Part shown: positions 1 through 4,954 of the stretch, one piece after another
How the letters are laid out: each line of letters opens with the position of its first letter
Numbering within the stretch: position 1 is the first letter of the stretch
From: Chloroflexota bacterium
GTDB taxonomy: Bacteria; Chloroflexota; Anaerolineae; Anaerolineales; UBA4823
Direction: 5' to 3'
NCBI GenBank assembly: GCA_030669775.1
Contig: DAOVCZ010000085.1
Location: 1 to 7,740 of the forward strand
DNA: 7,740 nucleotides
The notes under the pieces: generated by a model
What the model saw: the letters and a program-made list of their open reading frames with translations, nothing else
What the model was told of the DNA's origin: nothing
Databases searched by the model: none
Position numbers and translations under genes: made by a program

Positions 1-155
1 GAAACCTGCCGATTATCGGAGTTGGTGGAGTGTTGCAGACCTCAGATGCCCAGGCCAAGCTCGAGGCAGGGGCGAAATTAATTCAGGTTTATACCGGACT
101 GGTTTACACAGGACCAGGTCTGGTGAAAAGCATACTCGAAGCGTTATCACACTAG
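1..155 (+). CDS. pyrD: Dihydroorotate dehydrogenase (quinone), class 2, C-terminal fragment
   Basis: The gene enters from the left edge. Codons start at base 3 and 50 residues are visible before a TAG at 153-155. PyrD oxidises dihydroorotate to orotate in pyrimidine synthesis; class 2 enzymes are FMN-dependent, membrane-associated and use quinone. The visible tail has the FMN-phosphate-binding end of the TIM barrel: IIGVGGV followed by a Thr-Ser-Asp-Ala turn, then an alpha helix with EAGAKLIQ, then VYTGLVYTGPGLV. This pattern (GVGG, then about 20 residues, then Q-V-Y-T-G and a Gly-Pro) is typical of the class 2 C-terminus. The last helix ends LEALSH, about where the family ends. The stop codon overlaps the stop of the convergent DUF3048 gene, so there is no room for a terminator before that gene. 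The N-terminal part, which would confirm the class, lies outside the window. Confidence 0.87.
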   Translation, partial: NLPIIGVGGVLQTSDAQAKLEAGAKLIQVYTGLVYTGPGLVKSILEALSH

Positions 156-1381
156 GGGATAAGAAATTCAAATCTCCAGGTATCCTCTTCCGGTTCGCTG
201 ATTGAAGATGATTGACCAATGACTTGATACCATGTGTTTCCCGGTTTATATGGGAATGGTGTGCCATCCAGATAGGTGAGATACAGGACACGATCGGGTC
301 CAGGGATATTCCAGCGAACTTCGTAAACTTTGCCATCTCTAAAGGCATAAGCTGGTCCACTTCCACTAACTAATATCTCAACAATCTCTGCTGGAGGTTT
401 GCGATAATATGAGTGCTCCATCAGGATAACCACTACATTATCAGCAGAAACCCGTTCATTGTTATTGCGATCAATTAGTGGAGCAAAAGTCTCACCCTCA
501 CCTTGATCGAATGAGTCATCCTGGTATCGCATGTATTTTTCATTGGAAAGATCGTATTTCCATAGAACATAGCTATCTCTAGAGTAGCGTATATTCACAT
601 TTTTCGCGGTTTGTCCACCGGTGGGGGTCTCAACATTGAAATACATACCATCCAAGTTTTGCCGGTTGTCATCAACACCTTGGTTTTGGGCGTAATCATG
701 AATCTCGGAGGTGCCGCCCAAGAGAAAGGCATAACCTTGCGGATCGAATCGGCAAAGCGGAGCCCGATCAGTCGGGGGGCATAAACCACTCCCTCCGCCT
801 TCTAGAACCAGCCGGTCGCTGTATTCTGCTCCAAACAAGCGCTCATTGATCAATGGGTCCGCGCTTCCATAAGCAAATATGCTCTTATACATGCGGATTA
901 AGAAGTGATCTGGAAATCTTGCCGAGCGAATCGATCCCGCCAAATCGGTATCCTCGCCATAAAAAATCGTGTGGAAACGAGTATAGCCGTTGTTCTGATA
1001 ATAATCGAACACGATATCTGCGCTGGATAACCCCCAAGGCGGGCGAGTTCCAGTGCGCGGCACAACATTGATTTTTAATGCCACAGGGCGCTTATCCAAC
1101 TCTCTCCTATTCGCGACGTATAATCCAGTCAGGGGATTGACATCCATTGGGAAATTATCTGGACCGAATCCCTCCACAGGATAGGGAGGAGTCGCAGTTG
1201 GGGTAAAGGTTGCTGTTGCTGTCTCAGTGGGTGGAACTGTTGTGGCGGTTGGTTTCGGCTGGGTTGGTGAAGCGGGAATTTTTGGTGGTTGATTGGCTAC
1301 CTCCTCAGTGGGAGTTGGTCCTCCCGATGAGCAGGCGGTCATTATAAAAACCATAAATAGCAGTACGGACAATTTCTTCAT
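152..1381 (-). CDS. DUF3048 domain-containing lipoprotein (YerB-like)
   Basis: This is a 409-residue exported lipoprotein of unknown biochemical role. Residues 1-17 are a lipoprotein signal (MKK, hydrophobic core, lipobox M-T-A-C with Cys17). Residues about 22-68 form a Thr/Pro-rich linker typical of surface-tethered proteins. The N-terminal DUF3048 domain starts at NPLTGL (82-87) and includes GLSSADIVFDYY (117-128), GYTRFHTIF (132-140) and SIRSAR (150-155). The C-terminal DUF3048 domain includes DNVVVILMEH (314-323), AYAFRDGKVYEVRW (344-357) and PGNTWYQVIG (380-389). The related Bacillus protein is YerB; the family is widespread but has no established reaction. Cys201 and Cys210 bracket a Pro-rich loop and could form a disulfide outside the cell. 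The ATG start is supported by the intact signal peptide, a GGAG at 1393-1396 eleven nt upstream, and a good promoter at 1420-1448. The family call is firm; the function is unknown. Confidence 0.9.
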   Translation of the reverse strand: MKKLSVLLFMVFIMTACSSGGPTPTEEVANQPPKIPASPTQPKPTATTVPPTETATATFTPTATPPYPVEGFGPDNFPMDVNPLTGLYVANRRELDKRPVALKINVVPRTGTRPPWGLSSADIVFDYYQNNGYTRFHTIFYGEDTDLAGSIRSARFPDHFLIRMYKSIFAYGSADPLINERLFGAEYSDRLVLEGGGSGLCPPTDRAPLCRFDPQGYAFLLGGTSEIHDYAQNQGVDDNRQNLDGMYFNVETPTGGQTAKNVNIRYSRDSYVLWKYDLSNEKYMRYQDDSFDQGEGETFAPLIDRNNNERVSADNVVVILMEHSYYRKPPAEIVEILVSGSGPAYAFRDGKVYEVRWNIPGPDRVLYLTYLDGTPFPYKPGNTWYQVIGQSSSISEPEEDTWRFEFLIP

Positions 1382-1419
1382 CCGGTATTTGTCTCCATTT
1401 ATCTGGCACTCAAGGGGGA

Positions 1420-1448
1420 ATCATACTCCAATTGGGAAAGTTTGCCAA
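1420..1448 (-). promoter_or_regulatory. Sigma-70-type promoter for the DUF3048 gene
   Basis: On the minus strand, TTGGCA (1448-1443) and TATGAT (1425-1420) are separated by exactly 17 bp. Each hexamer differs from the consensus by one or two bases. Transcription would begin near 1413, giving a leader of about 30 nt that contains the GGAG ribosome site before the ATG at 1381. Confidence 0.6.
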
Positions 1449-1454
1449 CGTTGC

Positions 1455-1483
1455 TTGTGTTTTAGCTCAGAAACCCCTATAAT
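1455..1483 (+). promoter_or_regulatory. Sigma-70-type promoter for the DUF2085 gene
   Basis: A perfect TATAAT lies at 1478-1483. The best -35 at 17 bp spacing is TTGTGT (1455-1460), which is weak. Only 9 nt separate the -10 from the ATG at 1493, so the start site falls within about 0-4 nt of the start codon and the mRNA would be leaderless or nearly so. This promoter sits back to back with the DUF3048 promoter: the two -35 boxes are 6 bp apart, so one bound regulator could affect both. Confidence 0.5.
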
Positions 1484-1492
1484 TCCTTCACA

Positions 1493-2308
1493 ATGGAAAG
1501 TGTAAAAGCGAGATTTGTTGTCCAGAGCCAATATTGGAAGATATTAATCATCCTGGCATTCGTTTTGACCCTCACTGCCTGGTTGTTGAATACACCTCCA
1601 GGGCTGATGGGGAAAGCAGATGCCATCGGATATGCAGTTTGCCATCGCATTGACCTGCGTTCATTTCATTTAGGTGATCGACAGATTCCTCTATGTGCCC
1701 GATGCAGCGGTATGTACTTAGGGGCCATGTTAGGTTTGATCTACCAGGCACTTATCGGCCGCAGACGAACTGGGATTCCATCTTGGAAGATCCTCGTGCC
1801 AACTTCACTTTTCGTCCTTGCCTTCATAATTGATGGACTAAATTCATATCTCAGCATGTTCCCCGGTGCTCCCGGTATTTACGAACCCAACAACACATAC
1901 CGCTTGTTGACCGGAACTGGGATTGGTTTGGCGATCGCCATTGTCCTTTATCCTGCATTCAACTCCACAGTTTGGCGAATGATCGATCCCCGACCAGCAC
2001 TGCTGAATTTCAAATCCTTTGCAGTTCTGGTTGCACTTGCTTTCGGGCTAAATGCGTTGATATTACTCGAAAACCCACTGGTCCTTTATCCTCTGTCGAT
2101 AATCAGTGCAGCTGGTGTGGTGGTTTTATTGACGCTGGTATACACAATGGTATTGATGATGGTATTTAAAGTTGAGAATCGGTATAATCAATTCAGTCAT
2201 TTTGTTTATTCCGTGCTCGGTGGTCTGACTTTAGCGATAATTCAAATCGGATTGCTGGATTTCGTTCGCTTTTTCTTTACTGGAACTTGGGGTGGGTTCC
2301 ATTTATGA
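1493..2308 (+). CDS. DUF2085 family multi-spanning membrane protein
   Basis: This is a 271-residue integral membrane protein with about seven hydrophobic spans (roughly 16-33, 73-90, 101-120, 138-155, 174-192, 199-226 and 236-258). The DUF2085 signature is clear: AVCHRIDLRS (48-57), then IPLCARCSGMYLG (65-77). The conserved Cys50-His51 and Cys68-x-x-Cys71 look like a metal site or redox pair at the membrane surface, but the family has no established function. Asp114 in FIIDGLNSYL is a second polar position inside a span. The ATG at 1493 is the only plausible start before the first span. It has no Shine-Dalgarno sequence (upstream bases are AATTCCTTCACA) and lies 9 nt after a TATAAT, which fits leaderless translation. 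The gene is followed after 48 bp by a DUF4126 gene on the same strand. Confidence 0.85.
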   Translation: MESVKARFVVQSQYWKILIILAFVLTLTAWLLNTPPGLMGKADAIGYAVCHRIDLRSFHLGDRQIPLCARCSGMYLGAMLGLIYQALIGRRRTGIPSWKILVPTSLFVLAFIIDGLNSYLSMFPGAPGIYEPNNTYRLLTGTGIGLAIAIVLYPAFNSTVWRMIDPRPALLNFKSFAVLVALAFGLNALILLENPLVLYPLSIISAAGVVVLLTLVYTMVLMMVFKVENRYNQFSHFVYSVLGGLTLAIIQIGLLDFVRFFFTGTWGGFHL

Positions 2309-2344
2309 TAATCGTTGACATGTTGGTTACGAATTATTGGCATC

Positions 2345-2350
2345 AGGAGG
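2345..2350 (+). promoter_or_regulatory. Shine-Dalgarno site that sets the DUF4126 start
   Basis: AGGAGG lies 6 nt upstream of the ATG at 2357. This supports 2357 as the start over the in-frame TTG at 2315, which would add 14 residues (MTCWLRIIG...) and has no ribosome site. Confidence 0.8.
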
Positions 2351-2356
2351 TCTAGT

Positions 2357-2935
2357 ATGGAATTATTAAGCGGAGTGATGGCAGCTTTCGGGCTTTCTGC
2401 AAGTGCAGGTTTGAATGCCTATATCCCTTTGTTGGTGATCTCTTTGACAGCTCGGTATACAGATTTAATTCAACTAAGTTCACCATGGGATACACTCACC
2501 AGTTGGTGGATCATTGGTTTGTTGATCGTGCTCTCCTTGATAGAGTTCTTCGCTGACAAGGTTCCTGCGATTAATCATGCCAATGATGCCATTCAAACTT
2601 TCGTCCGCCCGGTAGCAGGGGCAATTGTGTTTGCCGCCTCAGCCAATGTGATCACTGAACTCCATCCGGTACTCGCTCTTGGGGCTGGGGTATTAGTATC
2701 GGGAACTGTTCATGCTGTTAAATCAGTCGCAGTGCGCCCTGCAGTTACTGCCACTACAGGAGGGGCTGGAAATGTTCCGGTGAGTATCGCAGAAGATATG
2801 TTTGCAACCTTTCTATCCATCATGGCAATTATCCTCCCCATCGTCATTGCCTTTGTGTTCATTTCATTCACAGCGCTTGTGGTTTGGATATTTTGGAGGC
2901 GCAACAAGCGCAAGGAATTAGAGGAAGCAGTTTAG
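2357..2935 (+). CDS. DUF4126 family membrane protein
   Basis: This is a 192-residue membrane protein of unknown function, assigned to DUF4126 from recognisable blocks. SASAGLNAYIPLLV (14-27) is in the first hydrophobic stretch. FFADKVPAINHANDAI (64-79) is a polar motif after the second span. FVRPVAGAIVFAA (82-94) is followed by a hydrophobic Gly/Ala-rich stretch around 102-120. VKSVAVRPAVTATTGGAGN (121-139) and SIAED (143-147) follow, then a final span (about 150-180) and a basic tail RRNKRK. Two V-R-P-x-V motifs (83-87 and 126-130), each following a helix, hint at an internal repeat, though this is only suggestive. The start is fixed by an AGGAGG 6 nt upstream. The 48-bp gap from the DUF2085 gene and 45-bp gap to the next small membrane-protein gene suggest co-transcription. 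Confidence 0.83.
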   Translation: MELLSGVMAAFGLSASAGLNAYIPLLVISLTARYTDLIQLSSPWDTLTSWWIIGLLIVLSLIEFFADKVPAINHANDAIQTFVRPVAGAIVFAASANVITELHPVLALGAGVLVSGTVHAVKSVAVRPAVTATTGGAGNVPVSIAEDMFATFLSIMAIILPIVIAFVFISFTALVVWIFWRRNKRKELEEAV

Positions 2936-2980
2936 CACGCAAGACCATAGGCTGAGCCATTATTCGTTGAGGAGAAGAAA

Positions 2981-3184
2981 ATGACCGACCAGGAAGGTTA
3001 TACGGTTATCACCTCTGAGGAAAAACCCAAGAGATCAAATATTTGGTGGATAATCCTGATCGTTGTCTTGGTGATAATTTGTTGTTGCTGTGCTGGTGTA
3101 TTGATTTTCTATTATTGGCTAGGTGACTTGATTCTTCAGATATTCAACAATATTTCCTACCAGCTTGGGACAGGTTATTACTAA
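2981..3184 (+). CDS. Small single-span membrane protein with a Cys4 run
   Basis: This 67-residue protein is not one I can assign to a named family. Residues 1-20 are polar and charged (several Glu, then KPKR at 15-18). A single hydrophobic span covers about 21-46 and contains four consecutive cysteines (34-37) in its middle. The C-terminal 20 residues are mildly amphipathic with several aromatic residues and end GTGYY. The positive KPKR just before the span predicts the N-terminus inside and the tail outside. The ORF is supported by GAGGAG at 2969-2974, six nt before the ATG, and by its close spacing (45 bp) after the DUF4126 gene. The Cys run could be palmitoylation-like, metal-binding or simply a filler of the hydrophobic core; nothing in the sequence decides this. 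Confidence 0.72.
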   Translation: MTDQEGYTVITSEEKPKRSNIWWIILIVVLVIICCCCAGVLIFYYWLGDLILQIFNNISYQLGTGYY

Positions 3185-3185
3185 T

Positions 3186-3234
3186 CGCGAGATTATAATT
3201 TTCGCGTTCACTCCATCTCTTGATCAGCTCAAGA
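3186..3234. terminator. Two weak hairpins in the convergent intergenic gap
   Basis: The 89-bp gap between the small membrane-protein gene (+) and the DUF402 gene (-) holds two short inverted repeats. CGCGA (3186-3190) pairs with TCGCG (3202-3206) over an 11-nt AT-rich loop. TCTTGA (3218-3223) pairs with TCAAGA (3229-3234) over a 5-nt loop. Neither has a clear T-run on either strand, so a bidirectional terminator role rests mainly on the location between converging genes. Confidence 0.25.
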
Positions 3235-3273
3235 AAGCAGTAATCGAGCCATTCAAGGATCGGCCTCTCATTC

Positions 3274-3711
3274 TTAAAATTTAATTTGAAGTTCAACCAG
3301 AGCCTGACGAGCCGCTGCCTGGACATCGGGGGAGAGAGGCAGTGCGGAGAATTCATCCTCGTCCAGCACTTTTTGCTGTCCATCAGGATAAACCAGCAGA
3401 TCTAAGGCCAGATCTCGGTAGGCGATTGAATCATCGGTAATCACTGCTGGGTAGCCGATATTGCAATACCAACATTTCAGAAGACCACTGGTCTGCTCTT
3501 GAATTTCAAATATGTTGTACCAGCGATCGCTGAAATAAGTCTCAATGAATCGATCGCCTCGTTTCAGGATAATTCCTTCCAATTGTGTATCATCCCGATC
3601 AAAGAAGGCCTCGATCTTGATTTCATTGTTCTGGCGAGAAATCAGATTTCCAAAATACCTCCAGGTCTCATATCCTGAATAATCTTGTTTAATTACTGTA
3701 ATGGTCGTCAT
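3274..3711 (-). CDS. DUF402 domain protein, possible nucleoside phosphatase
   Basis: This 145-residue soluble protein spans the DUF402 fold almost from end to end. Visible motifs are ITVIKQD (4-10), YETWRYFG (14-21), FFDRDD (36-41), DRFIETYFSDRWYNIFEI (53-70), WYCNIGYPA (81-89), YRDLALDLLVYPDG (98-111) and VLDEDEF (115-121). The acidic cluster Asp100, Asp104, Asp110 and the DEDE at 117-120, with Asn84, fits the metal site of this family. Characterised DUF402 members include the Staphylococcus aureus nucleoside di/triphosphatase Ntdp; others are fused to RNase E/G-type proteins. The substrate here cannot be read from sequence. The ATG has no clear Shine-Dalgarno sequence. A weak promoter, TTGCAT (3753-3748) and TAAATG (3730-3725) with 17-bp spacing, would give a very short leader. 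The gene lies 109 bp downstream of thiQ and may be independent. Confidence 0.85.
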   Translation of the reverse strand: MTTITVIKQDYSGYETWRYFGNLISRQNNEIKIEAFFDRDDTQLEGIILKRGDRFIETYFSDRWYNIFEIQEQTSGLLKCWYCNIGYPAVITDDSIAYRDLALDLLVYPDGQQKVLDEDEFSALPLSPDVQAAARQALVELQIKF

Positions 3712-3751
3712 TATTCGTGCTGCTCATTTACAAGTGAATTTCTTGATATGC

Positions 3752-3779
3752 AATAGGCTTAATCAGACCTATTCGAATA
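3752..3779. repeat. Inverted repeat and overlapping 10-bp palindrome upstream of the DUF402 gene
   Basis: AATAGG (3752-3757) is mirrored by CCTATT (3768-3773), and allowing one bulged base the pairing extends two bp further inward (CT/AG). The right arm runs into a perfect palindrome, TATTCGAATA (3770-3779). The element touches the candidate -35 of the DUF402 gene (3748-3753), so it has the shape of an operator. It could equally form a transcript hairpin. No T-run follows it. Confidence 0.3.
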
Positions 3780-3808
3780 CATTGACTCAGTTTATCTTAT
3801 ACCTGATA

Positions 3809-3829
3809 AAGAATTGTCATTTAATTCCT
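3809..3829 (-). terminator. Weak candidate terminator at the end of the thi operon
   Basis: Read on the minus strand, AGGAATT (3829-3823) can pair with AATTCTT (3815-3809) across a 7-nt loop. This gives seven pairs including one G-U. The thiQ stop codon begins in the stem. Only a short, broken T-rich stretch (CTTTAT) overlaps the 3' side. A second AT-rich repeat, TTTATC/GATAAA (3791-3796 and 3805-3810), follows directly. Termination is plausible from position but the stem is weak. Confidence 0.28.
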
Positions 3830-4900
3830 GCGATTAGTTTCTAGGTCTGGTCCGCTATTGAATGCAATAATTGCGTCTTGCGGGTCAAGACTCAGCTGAA
3901 TATCTTCACCTTCATTGGCTAAATCTGAATTCGAGAGAAAATTAAAATTGAACTCTATCTCATCGAAAGATATTCGCACCTGACAAAGGTTGCCTCGAAA
4001 GGTTTTTTCGACTAATTTACCTTGCAAAAGGACTCCCGAGTGACCGTTTAGTGTAGCCGAATCGGGTCGGATGAGAACGGTTACCGGTCCTTGTAACGGT
4101 TTTGATATCGGAAAACTTCCGAGGGATGTATCCACGAAGTGTTGGTTATTTTCAGCTCTTGCAATGCCTGGGATCAGATTTGTCAATCCAAGAAAACGCG
4201 CTGTGAACAAGGTTGCGGGTTGTCTGTAAATCTCTTCAGGTTTTCCTATTTGTTCGACTTTTCCCTGCCTCATCAAGACAATCCGATCGGCGATGGTAAA
4301 AGCTTCTTCCTGGTCGTGAGTGACGTATATAGCAGTTTGCTGCATCTGGCGAAGGATCCTGCGTAATTCACTCATCAATCGCTCTCGTAATGACCGGTCA
4401 ATTGAGCCGAGTGGTTCATCCAACATCAGTAATCTGGGTTGCGGGGCTAAAGCCCGGGCCAGAGCTACCCGCTGCTGCTCTCCGCCAGATAACGAATTTA
4501 CATCCCTGTTCTCTAATCCCAAAAGACCGACGAGTTCCAATGTATCCGCGACCTTGACCTGGATGCTATCCTTCTCCATCCCGGACATTTTCAACCCGAA
4601 AGCCACATTCTCGAAAACATTCATATGTGGAAATAATACATTGTCCTGGAACATTAACCCAAATCCCCTGCGGTGTGGGGGGACATGATCTAAGGGCGCA
4701 CCCATCCAATAGATCTTTCCGTCATCCTGTTTTTCAATACCAGCAATGATTGACAGGAGGGTGGATTTCCCACAGCCGCTGGGTCCAAGTAAGGCGACAA
4801 TTTCTCCAGAGCTGATATCAAAAGTGATCCCTGTCAAGACTTGTTTGTCTGCAAAGGCTTTAAATATATTAGTGATCCTTAGAGCTGCAGGGCTGTTCAA
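3821..4900 (-). CDS. thiQ: Thiamine-type ABC transporter ATPase with TOBE-like C-terminus
   Basis: This 359-residue ATPase is the energy-coupling subunit of the adjacent importer and acts as a dimer on the inner face of the membrane. The nucleotide-binding domain (about 7-240) is complete: Walker A GPSGCGKST (39-47), Q-loop Gln85, signature LSGGEQQR (137-144), Walker B LLMLDEP (157-163) with catalytic Glu162, D-loop GSID (165-168) and switch His195. Residues about 240-346 form a TOBE-type extension with VLIRPDSA (275-282), as in FbpC/PotA-type ATPases. The E. coli ThiQ is only about 230 residues and lacks this extension. The start is TTG at 4900: an in-frame TAA lies three codons upstream, and no ATG or GTG precedes the core domain. 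The ribosome site is poor (a GAG ten nt upstream). It sits 54 bp after thiP. ATPase identity is certain; the thiamine role comes from the neighbours. Confidence 0.88.
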   Translation of the reverse strand: MNSPAALRITNIFKAFADKQVLTGITFDISSGEIVALLGPSGCGKSTLLSIIAGIEKQDDGKIYWMGAPLDHVPPHRRGFGLMFQDNVLFPHMNVFENVAFGLKMSGMEKDSIQVKVADTLELVGLLGLENRDVNSLSGGEQQRVALARALAPQPRLLMLDEPLGSIDRSLRERLMSELRRILRQMQQTAIYVTHDQEEAFTIADRIVLMRQGKVEQIGKPEEIYRQPATLFTARFLGLTNLIPGIARAENNQHFVDTSLGSFPISKPLQGPVTVLIRPDSATLNGHSGVLLQGKLVEKTFRGNLCQVRISFDEIEFNFNFLSNSDLANEGEDIQLSLDPQDAIIAFNSGPDLETNRRN

Positions 4901-4954
4901 TATTATTTATCTCAGTAATTCGTTTATATCAGTTGAAAACCGAATCATGGTGAA

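Noticed and set aside
1201..1315. Repetitive GT-rich stretch that looks like a low-complexity DNA repeat
   Set aside because: It encodes the Thr/Pro-rich linker of the DUF3048 lipoprotein on the minus strand. The repetition reflects Thr, Pro and Ala codons, not a DNA-level repeat.
2315..2343. A perfect TTGACA at 2315-2320 upstream of the DUF4126 gene, suggesting an internal promoter
   Set aside because: The hexamer at 17-bp spacing (TGGCAT) is poor, and transcription from it would start inside the Shine-Dalgarno site. Co-transcription from the DUF2085 promoter is simpler.
3144..3383. A 79-residue minus-strand open frame overlapping the DUF402 3' end, with a protein-like stretch (ERPILEWLDYCFLELIKRW)
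   Set aside because: It overlaps the well-supported end of DUF402 in another frame and part of the small + strand gene, has no ribosome site, and its first third is low-quality sequence. DUF402 ends at its usual length, so this is not a frameshifted continuation.
3782..3810. TTGACT and GATAAA with 17-bp spacing on the + strand
   Set aside because: It points into the antisense of thiQ, no + strand gene follows, and the -10 match is weak. It is probably chance in AT-rich sequence.
4139..4688. Two + strand open frames of 75 and 122 codons opposite thiQ
   Set aside because: They lie wholly antisense to an intact ABC ATPase with all motifs, lack ribosome sites and show no recognisable protein features.
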